Assembly: GCF_002975275.1 (NCBI RefSeq)
Contig: NZ_PCOQ01000006.1
Location: 186,001 to 250,000 of the forward strand
Source: Achromobacter sp. MYb9
Lineage (GTDB): Bacteria > Pseudomonadota > Gammaproteobacteria > Burkholderiales > Burkholderiaceae_B
Direction of reading: 5' to 3'
Length of the DNA: 64,000 nucleotides
The notes beneath the pieces were generated by a model, which did no database searches, was not told the DNA's origin, and saw nothing but the letters and a program-made list of their open reading frames with translations. Both the position numbers and the translations under genes were made by a program. How positions within the stretch are numbered: position 1 is the first letter of the stretch; every line of letters starts with the position of its first letter. Below are positions 8,100-16,136 of this stretch, piece by piece.

Positions 8100-9004
8100 C
8101 AGATCCTCCGCGCTTGGGCGACCGTGAACAGGCCATGCGGCCGGATGATCAGCACCAGCACCATGATGATGTAGGGCACCGCCACTTCCAGTTCAGGCGC
8201 GGCGTAGACCGCGATGGCGCGAATGATGCCGATCAGCAGCGCGGCGATCAGCGCGCCGGTGATCTGTCCCAGGCCCGCGGTGGCGACCACCGCGAACGAC
8301 AGTACCGTCATGTCCGTGCCGGCGCCCGGCACCAGCGATGTGGTGGGCGCCGCCAGCGCACCGCCCAGGGCGCCCAGGATGGTCGCGATCACAAAGGTGA
8401 CGTAGCCGATCTTCTTGGCGTTGATGCCCAGCGACGTCGCGACTTCCCGGTTGTGGGTGGTGGCCACGGTCTGCTTGCCCAGCTTGGTGTGACGCAGGAA
8501 GAACTCCAGGCACACGTAGGCCAGCACCGCCGTCACCGGCACCACGACCAGTTGGTAGGTGGTGTAGGTGATGTCGCCGATTTCGATGTTGCCCAGCCGG
8601 TTGACGACCTCGCTGGCGCTGTAGGGCTGCGCGCCCCACAGCAAACGCTGGATGTCTTCCAGCATCAGGAATCCGCCAAAGGTGATCAGCAGTTTCAGGA
8701 TGGGGTCGTAGTTTTGCGCCCGGCGGATCAGCACGAATTCCATGATGCTGCCCAGCGCCAGGCCAACGGCAATGGCGGCCACGAACAACGCCGCGAACAA
8801 CAGCACGGGCGAGTCGGTCTTGGGCGCAAGGAACATGACCAGGCTGGCCGCGGCGTAGCCGCCGAATGCGTAGAAAGCGCCATGGGCGACATTCAAAATG
8901 CCCATTACGCCGAACACCAGGGTTAACCCCATCGACACCAGGAACAGCAGACTGGCGTACGCCACGCCGTCCACCAAGGCGAGAGGCAGTAGATCCAAGG
9001 TCAA
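8099..9004 (-). CDS. ABC transporter permease, LivH type
   Basis: A 301-aa permease, first gene of the operon. Typical LivH stretches are GLTLVFGVMGILNVAHGAFY, a gating-loop region KLLITFGGFLMLED, and the EAA-like ATSLGINAKKIGYVTF. The start is TTG at 9004, supported by GGGAGA seven bases upstream; no ATG lies near, the next methionine being residue 25. The TTG start on the first gene may keep expression low. The downstream order (LivM, LivG, LivF, three dehydrogenases, binding protein) shows a dedicated transporter/oxidation operon. Confidence 0.9.
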   Translation of the reverse strand: MTLDLLPLALVDGVAYASLLFLVSMGLTLVFGVMGILNVAHGAFYAFGGYAAASLVMFLAPKTDSPVLLFAALFVAAIAVGLALGSIMEFVLIRRAQNYDPILKLLITFGGFLMLEDIQRLLWGAQPYSASEVVNRLGNIEIGDITYTTYQLVVVPVTAVLAYVCLEFFLRHTKLGKQTVATTHNREVATSLGINAKKIGYVTFVIATILGALGGALAAPTTSLVPGAGTDMTVLSFAVVATAGLGQITGALIAALLIGIIRAIAVYAAPELEVAVPYIIMVLVLIIRPHGLFTVAQARRI

Positions 9005-9318
9005 GCGTCTTCTCCCAATACGCTAAACACCCGCCGCGCGGATGACGCGTTGCCGCGGCAACGTGACTCTGCACGGTAGTGCGGGCTTGTCGCCCCGGAC
9101 GCGCTTCGCGCGCCCTTGTCTCGTTATGGACCTTGCATGCCCCACTTCGATGCAAGGCGAAGCGGGCCGCAAGGCGCTTATGTGGACGGCTCGCCAGGCT
9201 GGTGAAGGCGCCGGCTATTACCCGTCCGATAATGGAAACGAAGTATAGGTAGCGCCCTTTTCAGCGCCTATTTATCTTTGTGCAAGCCGGGCTTCACAAG
9301 CGATAGAGAGACGGCCAG
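9005..9318. other. Intergenic region upstream of the liv-dehydrogenase operon
   Basis: No supported gene. It should hold the promoter of the minus-strand transporter operon. A 16-bp perfect palindrome lies at 9048-9063 (listed separately). At the other end is the stop of the DUF4340-like gene at 9319. No clear T-rich terminator was found for that gene. Confidence 0.5.
9048..9063. promoter_or_regulatory. 16-bp palindrome upstream of the livH-type gene
   Basis: CGTTGCCGCGGCAACG is a perfect palindrome centred about 50 bases before the TTG start. It could be an operator for the transporter-dehydrogenase operon; no regulator gene lies next to it, so the binding protein is unknown. Confidence 0.4.
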
Positions 9319-9873
9319 CTACGGGATTTCCACATCCGGGTTTACCTGCAGCATCGCCGCCATCGGCGCACGTGTCTGGTAGTCGGGGATGATGCGGATC
9401 TGCGCTTCGCCAGGCAATTGCACATAACGGCCTAGTCCGTCCGGCGCCAGCGCTCCCACCGCCATTTGGGCGAGGCGCAGGCCGGCGGCGTCGCGGATGT
9501 CGATCCGCAATCGGGGGGGATTCAATCCATAAGATTGGTCGGCATGCGGCGTCAGCACGCGGTCGCTGCGGGCTTGCGAGAACAGGGCCAGAAACTGCGC
9601 CGCGTCGAAGCCGCTGGCCAGGCCCACGGGCGTGGCCGCCCAGCCTTGCCCACCGCGCGCCAACGTCACCGACGCCGCTGGCGTGGCAAGCGTGACTTGC
9701 GCGGCTTGGGCCGCATCCCAGGCATACAGGCGCGCCGGTTTGCCGGCGTCGTCGTGCAGATGCGTATGGCCGCCATGGCTGGCCGGGCCCTCGGCGGCCT
9801 CGTGCCATTGCCACGCCGACAAGCCCACGCCCGTCGCCAGCAACAGCGGCCACATGGCGCGCGCGGGCTTCAC
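9319..9873 (-). CDS. DUF4340-like membrane-anchored protein of a Gld-type ABC cluster
   Basis: A 184-aa protein with one N-terminal membrane anchor (ARAMWPLLLATGVGLSAW) and a periplasmic beta-rich remainder. It resembles DUF4340 proteins that accompany GldG-type auxiliary proteins; residues such as GQGWAATPVGLASGFDAAQF fit the substrate-measure repeats of that family. The start is set at GTG 9873, because GTGA overlaps the stop of the preceding gene and GGAGG lies five bases upstream, the same arrangement as at the gene before. A His-rich stretch (HGGHTHLHDD, near residues 33-42) follows the anchor and could bind a metal. It is the last gene of the four-gene unit; its exact role is unknown. 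Confidence 0.75.
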   Translation of the reverse strand: MKPARAMWPLLLATGVGLSAWQWHEAAEGPASHGGHTHLHDDAGKPARLYAWDAAQAAQVTLATPAASVTLARGGQGWAATPVGLASGFDAAQFLALFSQARSDRVLTPHADQSYGLNPPRLRIDIRDAAGLRLAQMAVGALAPDGLGRYVQLPGEAQIRIIPDYQTRAPMAAMLQVNPDVEIP

Positions 9874-11255
9874 CGCCGCCTCCACCACAGCAGCAATCCC
9901 AGCATCAGCGCCAGCAGGGGCAAGGCGACGGTGCTGGTCCAGAACACCGTCCGCATCTGCCGGTTGGTGAGCTCGACGCGACGGCCTTCGTAGTGACGCG
10001 GCCGGATCGTCAGCAAGGCGTCCTGGCCCGCCAGCAGCGTTACCGCGCTGGTGAACAACGCGCCGTTGCCCAGCGTGGCGAAATGGCGATTGGTGGCGAA
10101 GTCGCTGTCGCCCACCACCAATAGCGCCGGGTGCGCCGCGCCGTCCACGCTGGCCGCCTGCGCGTTGCGGGTGGCCAGTGCCATCAAGGTATAGCGCCCC
10201 GCCGGCTGGCCGGGCAGATGCGCCTGGACGGACGTTTGCGCCAGGGGCGTCACGACGACGCCCTGGGGCAAGCTGTCGCCCGCGGGCTCCAGGCCCGCCG
10301 CGCCGGGAAAGAAGCTAAGGGGCAAGCCGCGCGTCATCTTGTGGCGCGTGTAGTCGCTGACGGCGGGGCTGCCCGGATCATTGCGGTAATGGCTGCCCGG
10401 GTCCGCCAATGCCCCGGGCGGACGGGCGATGCCGAAGTCACCCAGCAACGCCTCCAGGCCATGCCGCGTATCGGGTTCCAGCAGCAGCAAGGTCTTGCCG
10501 CCCGACGCGGTCCAATGGCGCAACGCCTGGGCGTCATCGTCGCCGAACGGCGTGCGCGGGCCCGCGGCCACCAGCACCGCGCAAGCCGGCAGCGCCTGCG
10601 CAAGGCTGCCGGCATTCACGCCGCGCGTCGCGTATCCCAGGGTCTGCAAGGCATTGCGCGCCATCGCCATGCCATGTTGTTCATGGACCTCCACACGCGC
10701 CACCAGGTTCTCGTCGTCGCCATGGTCTTCCAGGTCGTCCAGCGAGGTCAGGCTGTCCAGCACGGCTTCGCGATGCCCCTGCGTGAAGCAGACCGTTTGC
10801 GCGCCGCGCTGGCTGATGCGGATCAACGCGTTGGTGAAGTCGGTTTCGGTGCCGCCATTGATCGTCAGTTTGCGGCTATCGGCCGTCAGCACGGCGCTGC
10901 CCGCGAACTGGATGCCGGCCTCGCGCGCCTCGGCCGGGCGCAGCGCCGGGTCCACGCCGCGCACGCGGATCAGCGGATTGGCGTGTTCATACTGGCGCAG
11001 CAGTTCCAGAGCGTCGACCATGCTTTTGTTGCGCAGGTCGTAGAACCACGTCACCGTCACGGGCTGCTTGATCTGGCGAGCCACCTCGACGCTTTCCGGC
11101 GCCAGGCTGTAGAGCCGTTGCGCCGTCAGGTCCATGCGGCCCAGATGGCGCGCGGCCCACAGGTTCAGCGCCAGCAGCAACGCGGCCACCGCCACCACGG
11201 GCAACCATAGCGACAGACGCTTGCCGGCGCGTCGCCATGGCGCGCGCGGCATCAT
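9870..11255 (-). CDS. GldG-like ABC transporter auxiliary protein
   Basis: A 461-aa protein of the ABC_transp_aux (GldG) family. It has an N-terminal membrane segment (LWLPVVAVAALLLALNLWAA), a large periplasmic part starting with MDLTAQRLYSLAPESVEVAR (typical of the family) and a C-terminal membrane helix ending in WWRRR. ATG 11255 is preferred over the TTG at 11267: ATGA overlaps the permease stop and GGAGG sits five bases before. GldG proteins work with a GldA ATPase and GldF permease; in Bacteroidetes they serve gliding, but in proteobacteria the role is not established. The cluster GldA-F-G-DUF4340 is complete here. Confidence 0.85.
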   Translation of the reverse strand: MMPRAPWRRAGKRLSLWLPVVAVAALLLALNLWAARHLGRMDLTAQRLYSLAPESVEVARQIKQPVTVTWFYDLRNKSMVDALELLRQYEHANPLIRVRGVDPALRPAEAREAGIQFAGSAVLTADSRKLTINGGTETDFTNALIRISQRGAQTVCFTQGHREAVLDSLTSLDDLEDHGDDENLVARVEVHEQHGMAMARNALQTLGYATRGVNAGSLAQALPACAVLVAAGPRTPFGDDDAQALRHWTASGGKTLLLLEPDTRHGLEALLGDFGIARPPGALADPGSHYRNDPGSPAVSDYTRHKMTRGLPLSFFPGAAGLEPAGDSLPQGVVVTPLAQTSVQAHLPGQPAGRYTLMALATRNAQAASVDGAAHPALLVVGDSDFATNRHFATLGNGALFTSAVTLLAGQDALLTIRPRHYEGRRVELTNRQMRTVFWTSTVALPLLALMLGLLLWWRRR

Positions 11256-11965
11256 CGCAGCCTCCAACGCTTCAAGTTGACCGCGGCGATCATCAGCGCC
11301 AGCACGGCGACGCTGGCTAGCGTCACGGTGGCGGGCCCGGGCAGGACGCCCCGGATGAAGTCCACATGCTGCGCCGACAGGGACAGGGCCTGGAAGAACG
11401 GCGACAGCGCCGGAAACGCATCAAGCGCGGCGGGGTAGTCGATGAACCACAGCAGCACCAGGATGCCCCACGTCGCGCTGGCGGCGACGATCTGGTTGCT
11501 GCACGCGCTGGATACGGCAATGCCTATCGCCAGGAACAGCGCGCCGTACAGAAACACGCCGATGTAGCCGCCCAGGATCGGCCCGTAATCGGGCTGCCCG
11601 TACCAGGCCAGCGGCAACACGGCGGCGGTCGTGCCGGCCAGCATCAACGCCAGCACCGTCAATCCGGCCGCGTACTTGGCCGCCACCAGCGCCGCATCCG
11701 ATAGCGGCAAGGTCAACAGCAGCTCTAGCGTGCCCTGTCGGGCCTCTTCGGCAAACGCCCGCATGCTGACCAGCGGCATCACCAGGATCAGCAAGATCGT
11801 CATGTTGTGGAACGCCGTCACCATCTGGCCGGTACTGACGAAGAACAGATTGAAACTGAACAGGTAGCCCGACAACGCCCAAAAGACCGCCACCACCACC
11901 AGCGCCACCGGGGATCCGAAATCGGTACGCAGTTCCTTCCGGTACAAAGCACCGAAGCCTTTCAT
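11252..11965 (-). CDS. ABC-2 type permease, GldF-like
   Basis: A 237-aa ABC-2 membrane protein with six hydrophobic segments. It opens MKGFGALYRKELRTDFGSPV, the cytoplasmic amphipathic helix usual for ABC-2 permeases, then AEEARQGTLELLLTLPLSD, the diagnostic stretch of the GldF/NosY group. It overlaps the ATPase stop by ATGA and the GldG-like start by ATGA, so the three are translationally coupled. Confidence 0.9.
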   Translation of the reverse strand: MKGFGALYRKELRTDFGSPVALVVVAVFWALSGYLFSFNLFFVSTGQMVTAFHNMTILLILVMPLVSMRAFAEEARQGTLELLLTLPLSDAALVAAKYAAGLTVLALMLAGTTAAVLPLAWYGQPDYGPILGGYIGVFLYGALFLAIGIAVSSACSNQIVAASATWGILVLLWFIDYPAALDAFPALSPFFQALSLSAQHVDFIRGVLPGPATVTLASVAVLALMIAAVNLKRWRLR

Positions 11966-12942
11966 GCACGCCTCCGCAGCAAGGGATCGTTGGGCGCCAG
12001 CGCGGCGAGCAGCCGGGTTTCGACCGCATCGTGCAGCGACAGCACGGCCCGCACTTCGGCGTGTGCCAGCACAATGCGCAAGACGGCGTCACACGTCGCT
12101 TCGCCGGGGTTTTGACGCAGGCCCATGCCTTCGTCCGCTTCCCAGCTGATACGCCACTTGCTCAGCCCCTCGCCCAACGGCGCGGCATCCACGCCGCGCA
12201 CGCCCGGGCAGGCCGACAGGGCTGCATGCAGCGCCGGATGGCCTGCCGCCGGCAACGCCAGCTGCAATTGCAGGGCCGACTGCGCCTGCCCCAATGCGGC
12301 GTCCTCCACCAGGCGGCCCTGGCGCAGGATGGCGATACGGGTGCACAGGGCCTCTACTTCCTGCATCAAGTGGCTGCTGAACACGACGGCGCGGCCCTCG
12401 GCGCAACGGCGGATCATCGCGCGGGCCTCGACGATCTGCACCGGATCCAGGCCATTGGTGGCCTCGTCCAGCAGCAAGACGGGCGGGTCGTTCAGCACAG
12501 CCTGGGCCAAGCCCACGCGCTGGCGTTGGCCTTTGGACAGCCGGCCAATCACCGTGCGCGCCACGCCCTGCAAATCGAAGCCGTCGATCGCGCGGTCGAT
12601 GGCCCGCCGGCGCGCAGGCGCCCCGCCCTCCACCTTCACGCCCGCCCCGAACTGCAGGTACTGCGTCACCGTCAGCGTGTCGTAGAGCGGCGCGCGTTCC
12701 GGCAGATAGCCGATGTCCGCGCTGCCGCGCCCCGGCGCCGGCTCGCGCCCGCAGATCGTGATGCGGCCGCTGTCCGGGGCGTGGAATCCCGCCATCAGGC
12801 GCAGGGTCGTGGTCTTGCCGCTGCCGTTCGGACCCAGCAGGCCCACGATTTCACCGGGCCTGACGGACAGGCTCAGCGAATGCAGGACCTGACGCGGCCC
12901 AAACGACTTGCAGACCTCGTGCAAGGCAACCGCCGGCTGCAT
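11962..12942 (-). CDS. ABC transporter ATPase, GldA-like
   Basis: A 326-aa ATPase. Walker A is GPNGSGKT, the Q-loop region is IGYLPERAPLYDTLTVTQYL, the signature is LSKGQRQRVGLAQA, Walker B is VLLLDEATNGLDP, and the H-loop is VVFSSHLMQE. After about residue 220 comes an extra C-terminal domain of about 100 aa, as found in ATPases of the GldA/NosF/CcmA type. Walker B carries EAT in place of the usual EPT. It is the first gene of the four-gene unit and follows the lactonase gene by 11 bases, so they may share a transcript. Confidence 0.92.
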   Translation of the reverse strand: MQPAVALHEVCKSFGPRQVLHSLSLSVRPGEIVGLLGPNGSGKTTTLRLMAGFHAPDSGRITICGREPAPGRGSADIGYLPERAPLYDTLTVTQYLQFGAGVKVEGGAPARRRAIDRAIDGFDLQGVARTVIGRLSKGQRQRVGLAQAVLNDPPVLLLDEATNGLDPVQIVEARAMIRRCAEGRAVVFSSHLMQEVEALCTRIAILRQGRLVEDAALGQAQSALQLQLALPAAGHPALHAALSACPGVRGVDAAPLGEGLSKWRISWEADEGMGLRQNPGEATCDAVLRIVLAHAEVRAVLSLHDAVETRLLAALAPNDPLLRRRA

Positions 12943-12953
12943 GGCGCGCTCCG

Positions 12954-13820
12954 TCAGTCGAAGACTTTGGTCTTGGCGTTCTGCGCATGTTGCTCCGCAT
13001 CATGGCTGTACCAGAGCTGGCCCTGGCGCGCGTCGCGGATCTGCTTCAGACGGTCGATGGCCTGCATGGATGCCGCCGTGTTCCAGGTAATGCCGGGAAT
13101 CACGCCCGCCTCGTTCTCGCCCGTGTAGATGGCGTCCGCCGCCAGCAGCACCGTGCCGGTGTTCTTCAGCTTCACCTGCAACGATTGATGGCCTTGCGTG
13201 TGCCCCTTGGTATCCAGCAGCACGATGGAGCCATCGCCGAACAGGTCGAAGTCGCCTTCCACCTGGATGAAGTCGTAGTCGCGCGTGGTGTCGAAGTCCT
13301 TCATCACGTAGGCGGCGCGCTGGAACTTCTCGGGCCACCAGGCGGCGCGCAATTCGGCCTTCTGCACCACGTGCTTGGCCTTGGGGAACATCTTGATATT
13401 GCCGGCGTGGTCCAGATGGAAGTGCGAATAGACGACGTACTTCACATCGCTGACGTCAAAACCGGCGGCTTTCAGTTGCCGGTCCACGACCTCGTCGCGC
13501 CCCTGGATGGAATTGAACGCCCCGCACAGGCCCTGCCCCCAGTAGTTGGCGCAGTTGCCATCGGCGGTGGCCTGGTTCATGCCGGTATCGAACAGCACCA
13601 GCCCGCGTGGATGCTGGATCACGTATGCCGGCACCGGAATCTTGATCTTGGTGCCGACGTCCACCATCGCCGTCATGAAGCCTTTGTCCAGCTCGATCTT
13701 GCCGACCGAAAGCTGCATCAATTTGATGTCCGGCGACGCGTCGGCGGCGTGCGCACCGCCTGCCGCCATGACTGCCACCGTACCCAATGCACCCGCAAAC
13801 GTCTTCCAGCTCTTGCTCAT
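12954..13820 (-). CDS. Exported metallo-beta-lactamase-fold lactonase (AHL-lactonase-like)
   Basis: A 288-aa protein with a signal peptide (hydrophobic ALGTVAVMAAGG, likely cut after GGAHA). It has the complete di-metal set of the lactonase branch of the metallo-beta-lactamase superfamily: HFHLDH at residues 133-138, His in GHTQGH, Asp in AADAIY and His in YSHDAEQ. It resembles N-acyl-homoserine lactonases of the AiiA/AttM type, though those are usually cytoplasmic. Start 13820 is chosen for its ribosome site (GGAGAC before ATG). The likely role is hydrolysis of a lactone in the periplasm; quorum-signal quenching is one possibility. It precedes the Gld-like ABC genes on the same strand with an 11-base gap. 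Confidence 0.85.
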   Translation of the reverse strand: MSKSWKTFAGALGTVAVMAAGGAHAADASPDIKLMQLSVGKIELDKGFMTAMVDVGTKIKIPVPAYVIQHPRGLVLFDTGMNQATADGNCANYWGQGLCGAFNSIQGRDEVVDRQLKAAGFDVSDVKYVVYSHFHLDHAGNIKMFPKAKHVVQKAELRAAWWPEKFQRAAYVMKDFDTTRDYDFIQVEGDFDLFGDGSIVLLDTKGHTQGHQSLQVKLKNTGTVLLAADAIYTGENEAGVIPGITWNTAASMQAIDRLKQIRDARQGQLWYSHDAEQHAQNAKTKVFD

Positions 13821-14105
13821 TGTTGTCTCCTCGGACCAACAGGGAAAGCCGCCGCCTGGCGGCGACGGCCGATAGCAAGCCACCCGGTGTGTCCCGGGTT
13901 TCTTTTGATAGGTGTGTGCTGTGCGGGGCTGACTGCGAGACGGATGGCATCGCCGCCCGAGACGGCGTCTGGTGGCCGTTTGCTCTGTTGCGCACTCTGA
14001 CGCAGTGCCGGGGGGCTGCCAATTAAGGTTTCATTAAGCTGGGCTTCACGGCGTCCGAATTGGGAGGAACCCCTAGACGAAAGGCACGGGCCGCCGATCA
14101 AGCCG
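13821..14105. other. Intergenic region before the lactonase gene
   Basis: No supported gene. It separates the end of the permuted aconitase gene from the lactonase start on the same strand. It is likely to carry the lactonase promoter. The part near 14020-14050 (CAATTAAGGTTTCATTAAG) is AT-richer than its surroundings. Confidence 0.4.
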
Positions 14106-16136
14106 TCAGGCCGCGTCGCCAGCCTGCAATTCCGCGAACGACACCAGCTTGCCCGCCAATGCGCTCGCCATGACGGTGGGCGGACTGGCCAGCCACACGC
14201 TTCCCGGTCCCGAGCGGCCGGGAAAGTTTCGATTGATGGCGCTGATGGTGACTTGCCCCGGTTCAGTGGACGACCCCGGACCGCAATTGGCGCAGGCCCC
14301 GCAGGACGGTTGCAAGATGCGCGCGCCAATCGCGGCAAAGGTGCGGTCATACCCTTGCGCCACGCAGTAGTCGCGCACGGCCGTGGTGCCGTACTGCAGA
14401 TAGAGCGTCACGCCATCGGGCAAGCGCAGGCCGCGGTCCACGGCCCAGGCCAGCACCTGGTGATAGGCATCGAAATCTTCGCGCTTGCCGGCCGTGCAGG
14501 ACCCGCCGTAAGCGATATCAATGCGCGGTCGCGCTTGCAGGCTGGAAAGCGGGATGCCGTTGCCAGGATCGCCTGGCGCGGCCACAAGGGGCGACAAGGC
14601 CGAACAATCGACGCGCAAAGTCGCCGCATAGACGGCATCGGGGTCGCTGTGCATCCAGGGTTCGACGGCCACGTCCACCCCGCGGCGTTCACGCAGGAAG
14701 CGGACGGTTTCGGCGTCCGGCGCCACGATGCCGGTCAAGCCTCCCAATTCGGCCGTCATGTTGGTCAGGGTGGCGCGCTCGTCGACAGACATCCCCGTAA
14801 TGACGTCACCCGTGAACTCAAATACCTTGCCCACGCCCGCGCCTGAACGGATCTCTGGCAAGGCCAGCAGATGCAGCACGATGTCCTTGGCCGTCACGCC
14901 CGGCGGCAAGGCGCCCGCCAGGTCGACGCGCAGCGACGCTGGCAGCGTCAGGCGCACGGCGCCCGTGACAAAAGCGTTGGCCATGTCGGTTGTGCCAACG
15001 CCAAACGCCACACACCCCAGCGCGCCACTATGCGGGGTGTGGGAATCGGTGCCCACCACCACCTGCCCGGGCAGCGCGTAGTGCTCTGCCATCATCGCGT
15101 GCGAAATTCCCGCCACATTGGCGCCCCCCTCCTGCGCCGCTTCGGCTTCGGTCAAGGTGCGGTGATGCCGAAGCTGGTAGGCATCGACGAAATCGCGCTG
15201 GGCCTGGCACATGACGCGGATATTGGGGACGATGCCCGCCCTGACGTGGTTGGGGCTTTCCTCGACATACGACGTGTGGTCTTCGAACACCACGATGCGC
15301 GCGGGATCCACCAGCCGCAGCGGCCGGCCGAAGCGCGCATGCAGCATGTGCGCGGCCATGCCGGTGTAGTACTCGTGGATGAAGCGCCAGTCGGCACGGA
15401 CGAAAACGCCCGCGCCTTGCGGCGCATCGGCAGGCGTGACAGGCGTTTCCAGCACGTGGCGCTGGATGATTTTTTCGAACAGCGTGCGCGGCGCATTCCG
15501 CTGCGCTGCCTGGACGTCACCCCGGCCGACGGCAGGCGCCTGCGCCACGCCTTGCAAGTGCCGCTGCCCGAACGCCAGCAACCCGCCCGCTCGCACGATG
15601 GCGGCTGCCAAGCCGTCACGGCCCGCAACGATCTCGTCCACCGTGATGGATTCGCCTCGCCGCAGGCGTTCCACCAGACCCAGGTCTGTACTGGTGTACA
15701 AGCCGATGTTGTCCGCATTTTGCCGGTAGATGCGTTCAAAGCTCTCGGCGATGACCAGCCGCACGCCGGCCCACTTTTCGGCCATGGGGCTGTGTTCCCG
15801 CGATGAGCCCTTGCCGTAGCGCTTTCCCGCCACCACCACATTGATGCCGGCCCGCTTGATCGCATCGACGCCGATGGGCTGCGCCGCCCCCGCTCTCAGG
15901 CCCGTATACGGATACCGCCCCAGCTTCTCGTCGAAATGCGTCAGGATCGGCAACGGCGTGATCTCGTCAGTGGAGACATCGTCGCGCAAGGGCACGGTGG
16001 ACGACGGCTCGCGGGTGCCGTCCAGTTGCGCCAGGATGCAGGCGGGATCCTGCGAAAGAAGAAGAATCCGGGGCGCCGCGTCAAGCACGCAGGCCGGTAA
16101 TGCCACGGCAGCAGTCATCGTCATTCCCATCGTCAT
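14106..16136 (-). CDS. Domain-permuted aconitase-family dehydratase
   Basis: A 676-aa member of the aconitase/isopropylmalate isomerase superfamily with domains in reverse order. The small swivel domain comes first (about residues 40-200, with GSSREHSPMAEKW near 110 and DDVSTDEITPL), then the Fe-S catalytic domain (about 225-676). Cluster ligands are visible: Cys in YGGSCTAGK and the pair in PSCGACANCGPG; TDSHTPHSGALGC is the substrate-site motif. Usual AcnA/AcnD and LeuC-LeuD have the swivel last; AcnB has a swivel early but also a HEAT domain, which is absent. The start overlaps the Bug-protein stop by ATGA, so the two are coupled. It probably dehydrates or isomerises a tri- or dicarboxylic acid brought in with help of that protein. 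Confidence 0.88.
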   Translation of the reverse strand: MTMGMTMTAAVALPACVLDAAPRILLLSQDPACILAQLDGTREPSSTVPLRDDVSTDEITPLPILTHFDEKLGRYPYTGLRAGAAQPIGVDAIKRAGINVVVAGKRYGKGSSREHSPMAEKWAGVRLVIAESFERIYRQNADNIGLYTSTDLGLVERLRRGESITVDEIVAGRDGLAAAIVRAGGLLAFGQRHLQGVAQAPAVGRGDVQAAQRNAPRTLFEKIIQRHVLETPVTPADAPQGAGVFVRADWRFIHEYYTGMAAHMLHARFGRPLRLVDPARIVVFEDHTSYVEESPNHVRAGIVPNIRVMCQAQRDFVDAYQLRHHRTLTEAEAAQEGGANVAGISHAMMAEHYALPGQVVVGTDSHTPHSGALGCVAFGVGTTDMANAFVTGAVRLTLPASLRVDLAGALPPGVTAKDIVLHLLALPEIRSGAGVGKVFEFTGDVITGMSVDERATLTNMTAELGGLTGIVAPDAETVRFLRERRGVDVAVEPWMHSDPDAVYAATLRVDCSALSPLVAAPGDPGNGIPLSSLQARPRIDIAYGGSCTAGKREDFDAYHQVLAWAVDRGLRLPDGVTLYLQYGTTAVRDYCVAQGYDRTFAAIGARILQPSCGACANCGPGSSTEPGQVTISAINRNFPGRSGPGSVWLASPPTVMASALAGKLVSFAELQAGDAA

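Noticed and set aside
7093-8136. Upstream extension of the LivG-type reading frame to 594 codons
   Set aside because: It runs through the LivM-type gene in another frame; that gene is clearly real and MKPLIQTT at 7092 is the true start.
9272-9853. Alternative minus-strand frame over the DUF4340-like gene
   Set aside because: Low-complexity Arg/Gly-rich product; the other frame has a membrane anchor and coupled start.
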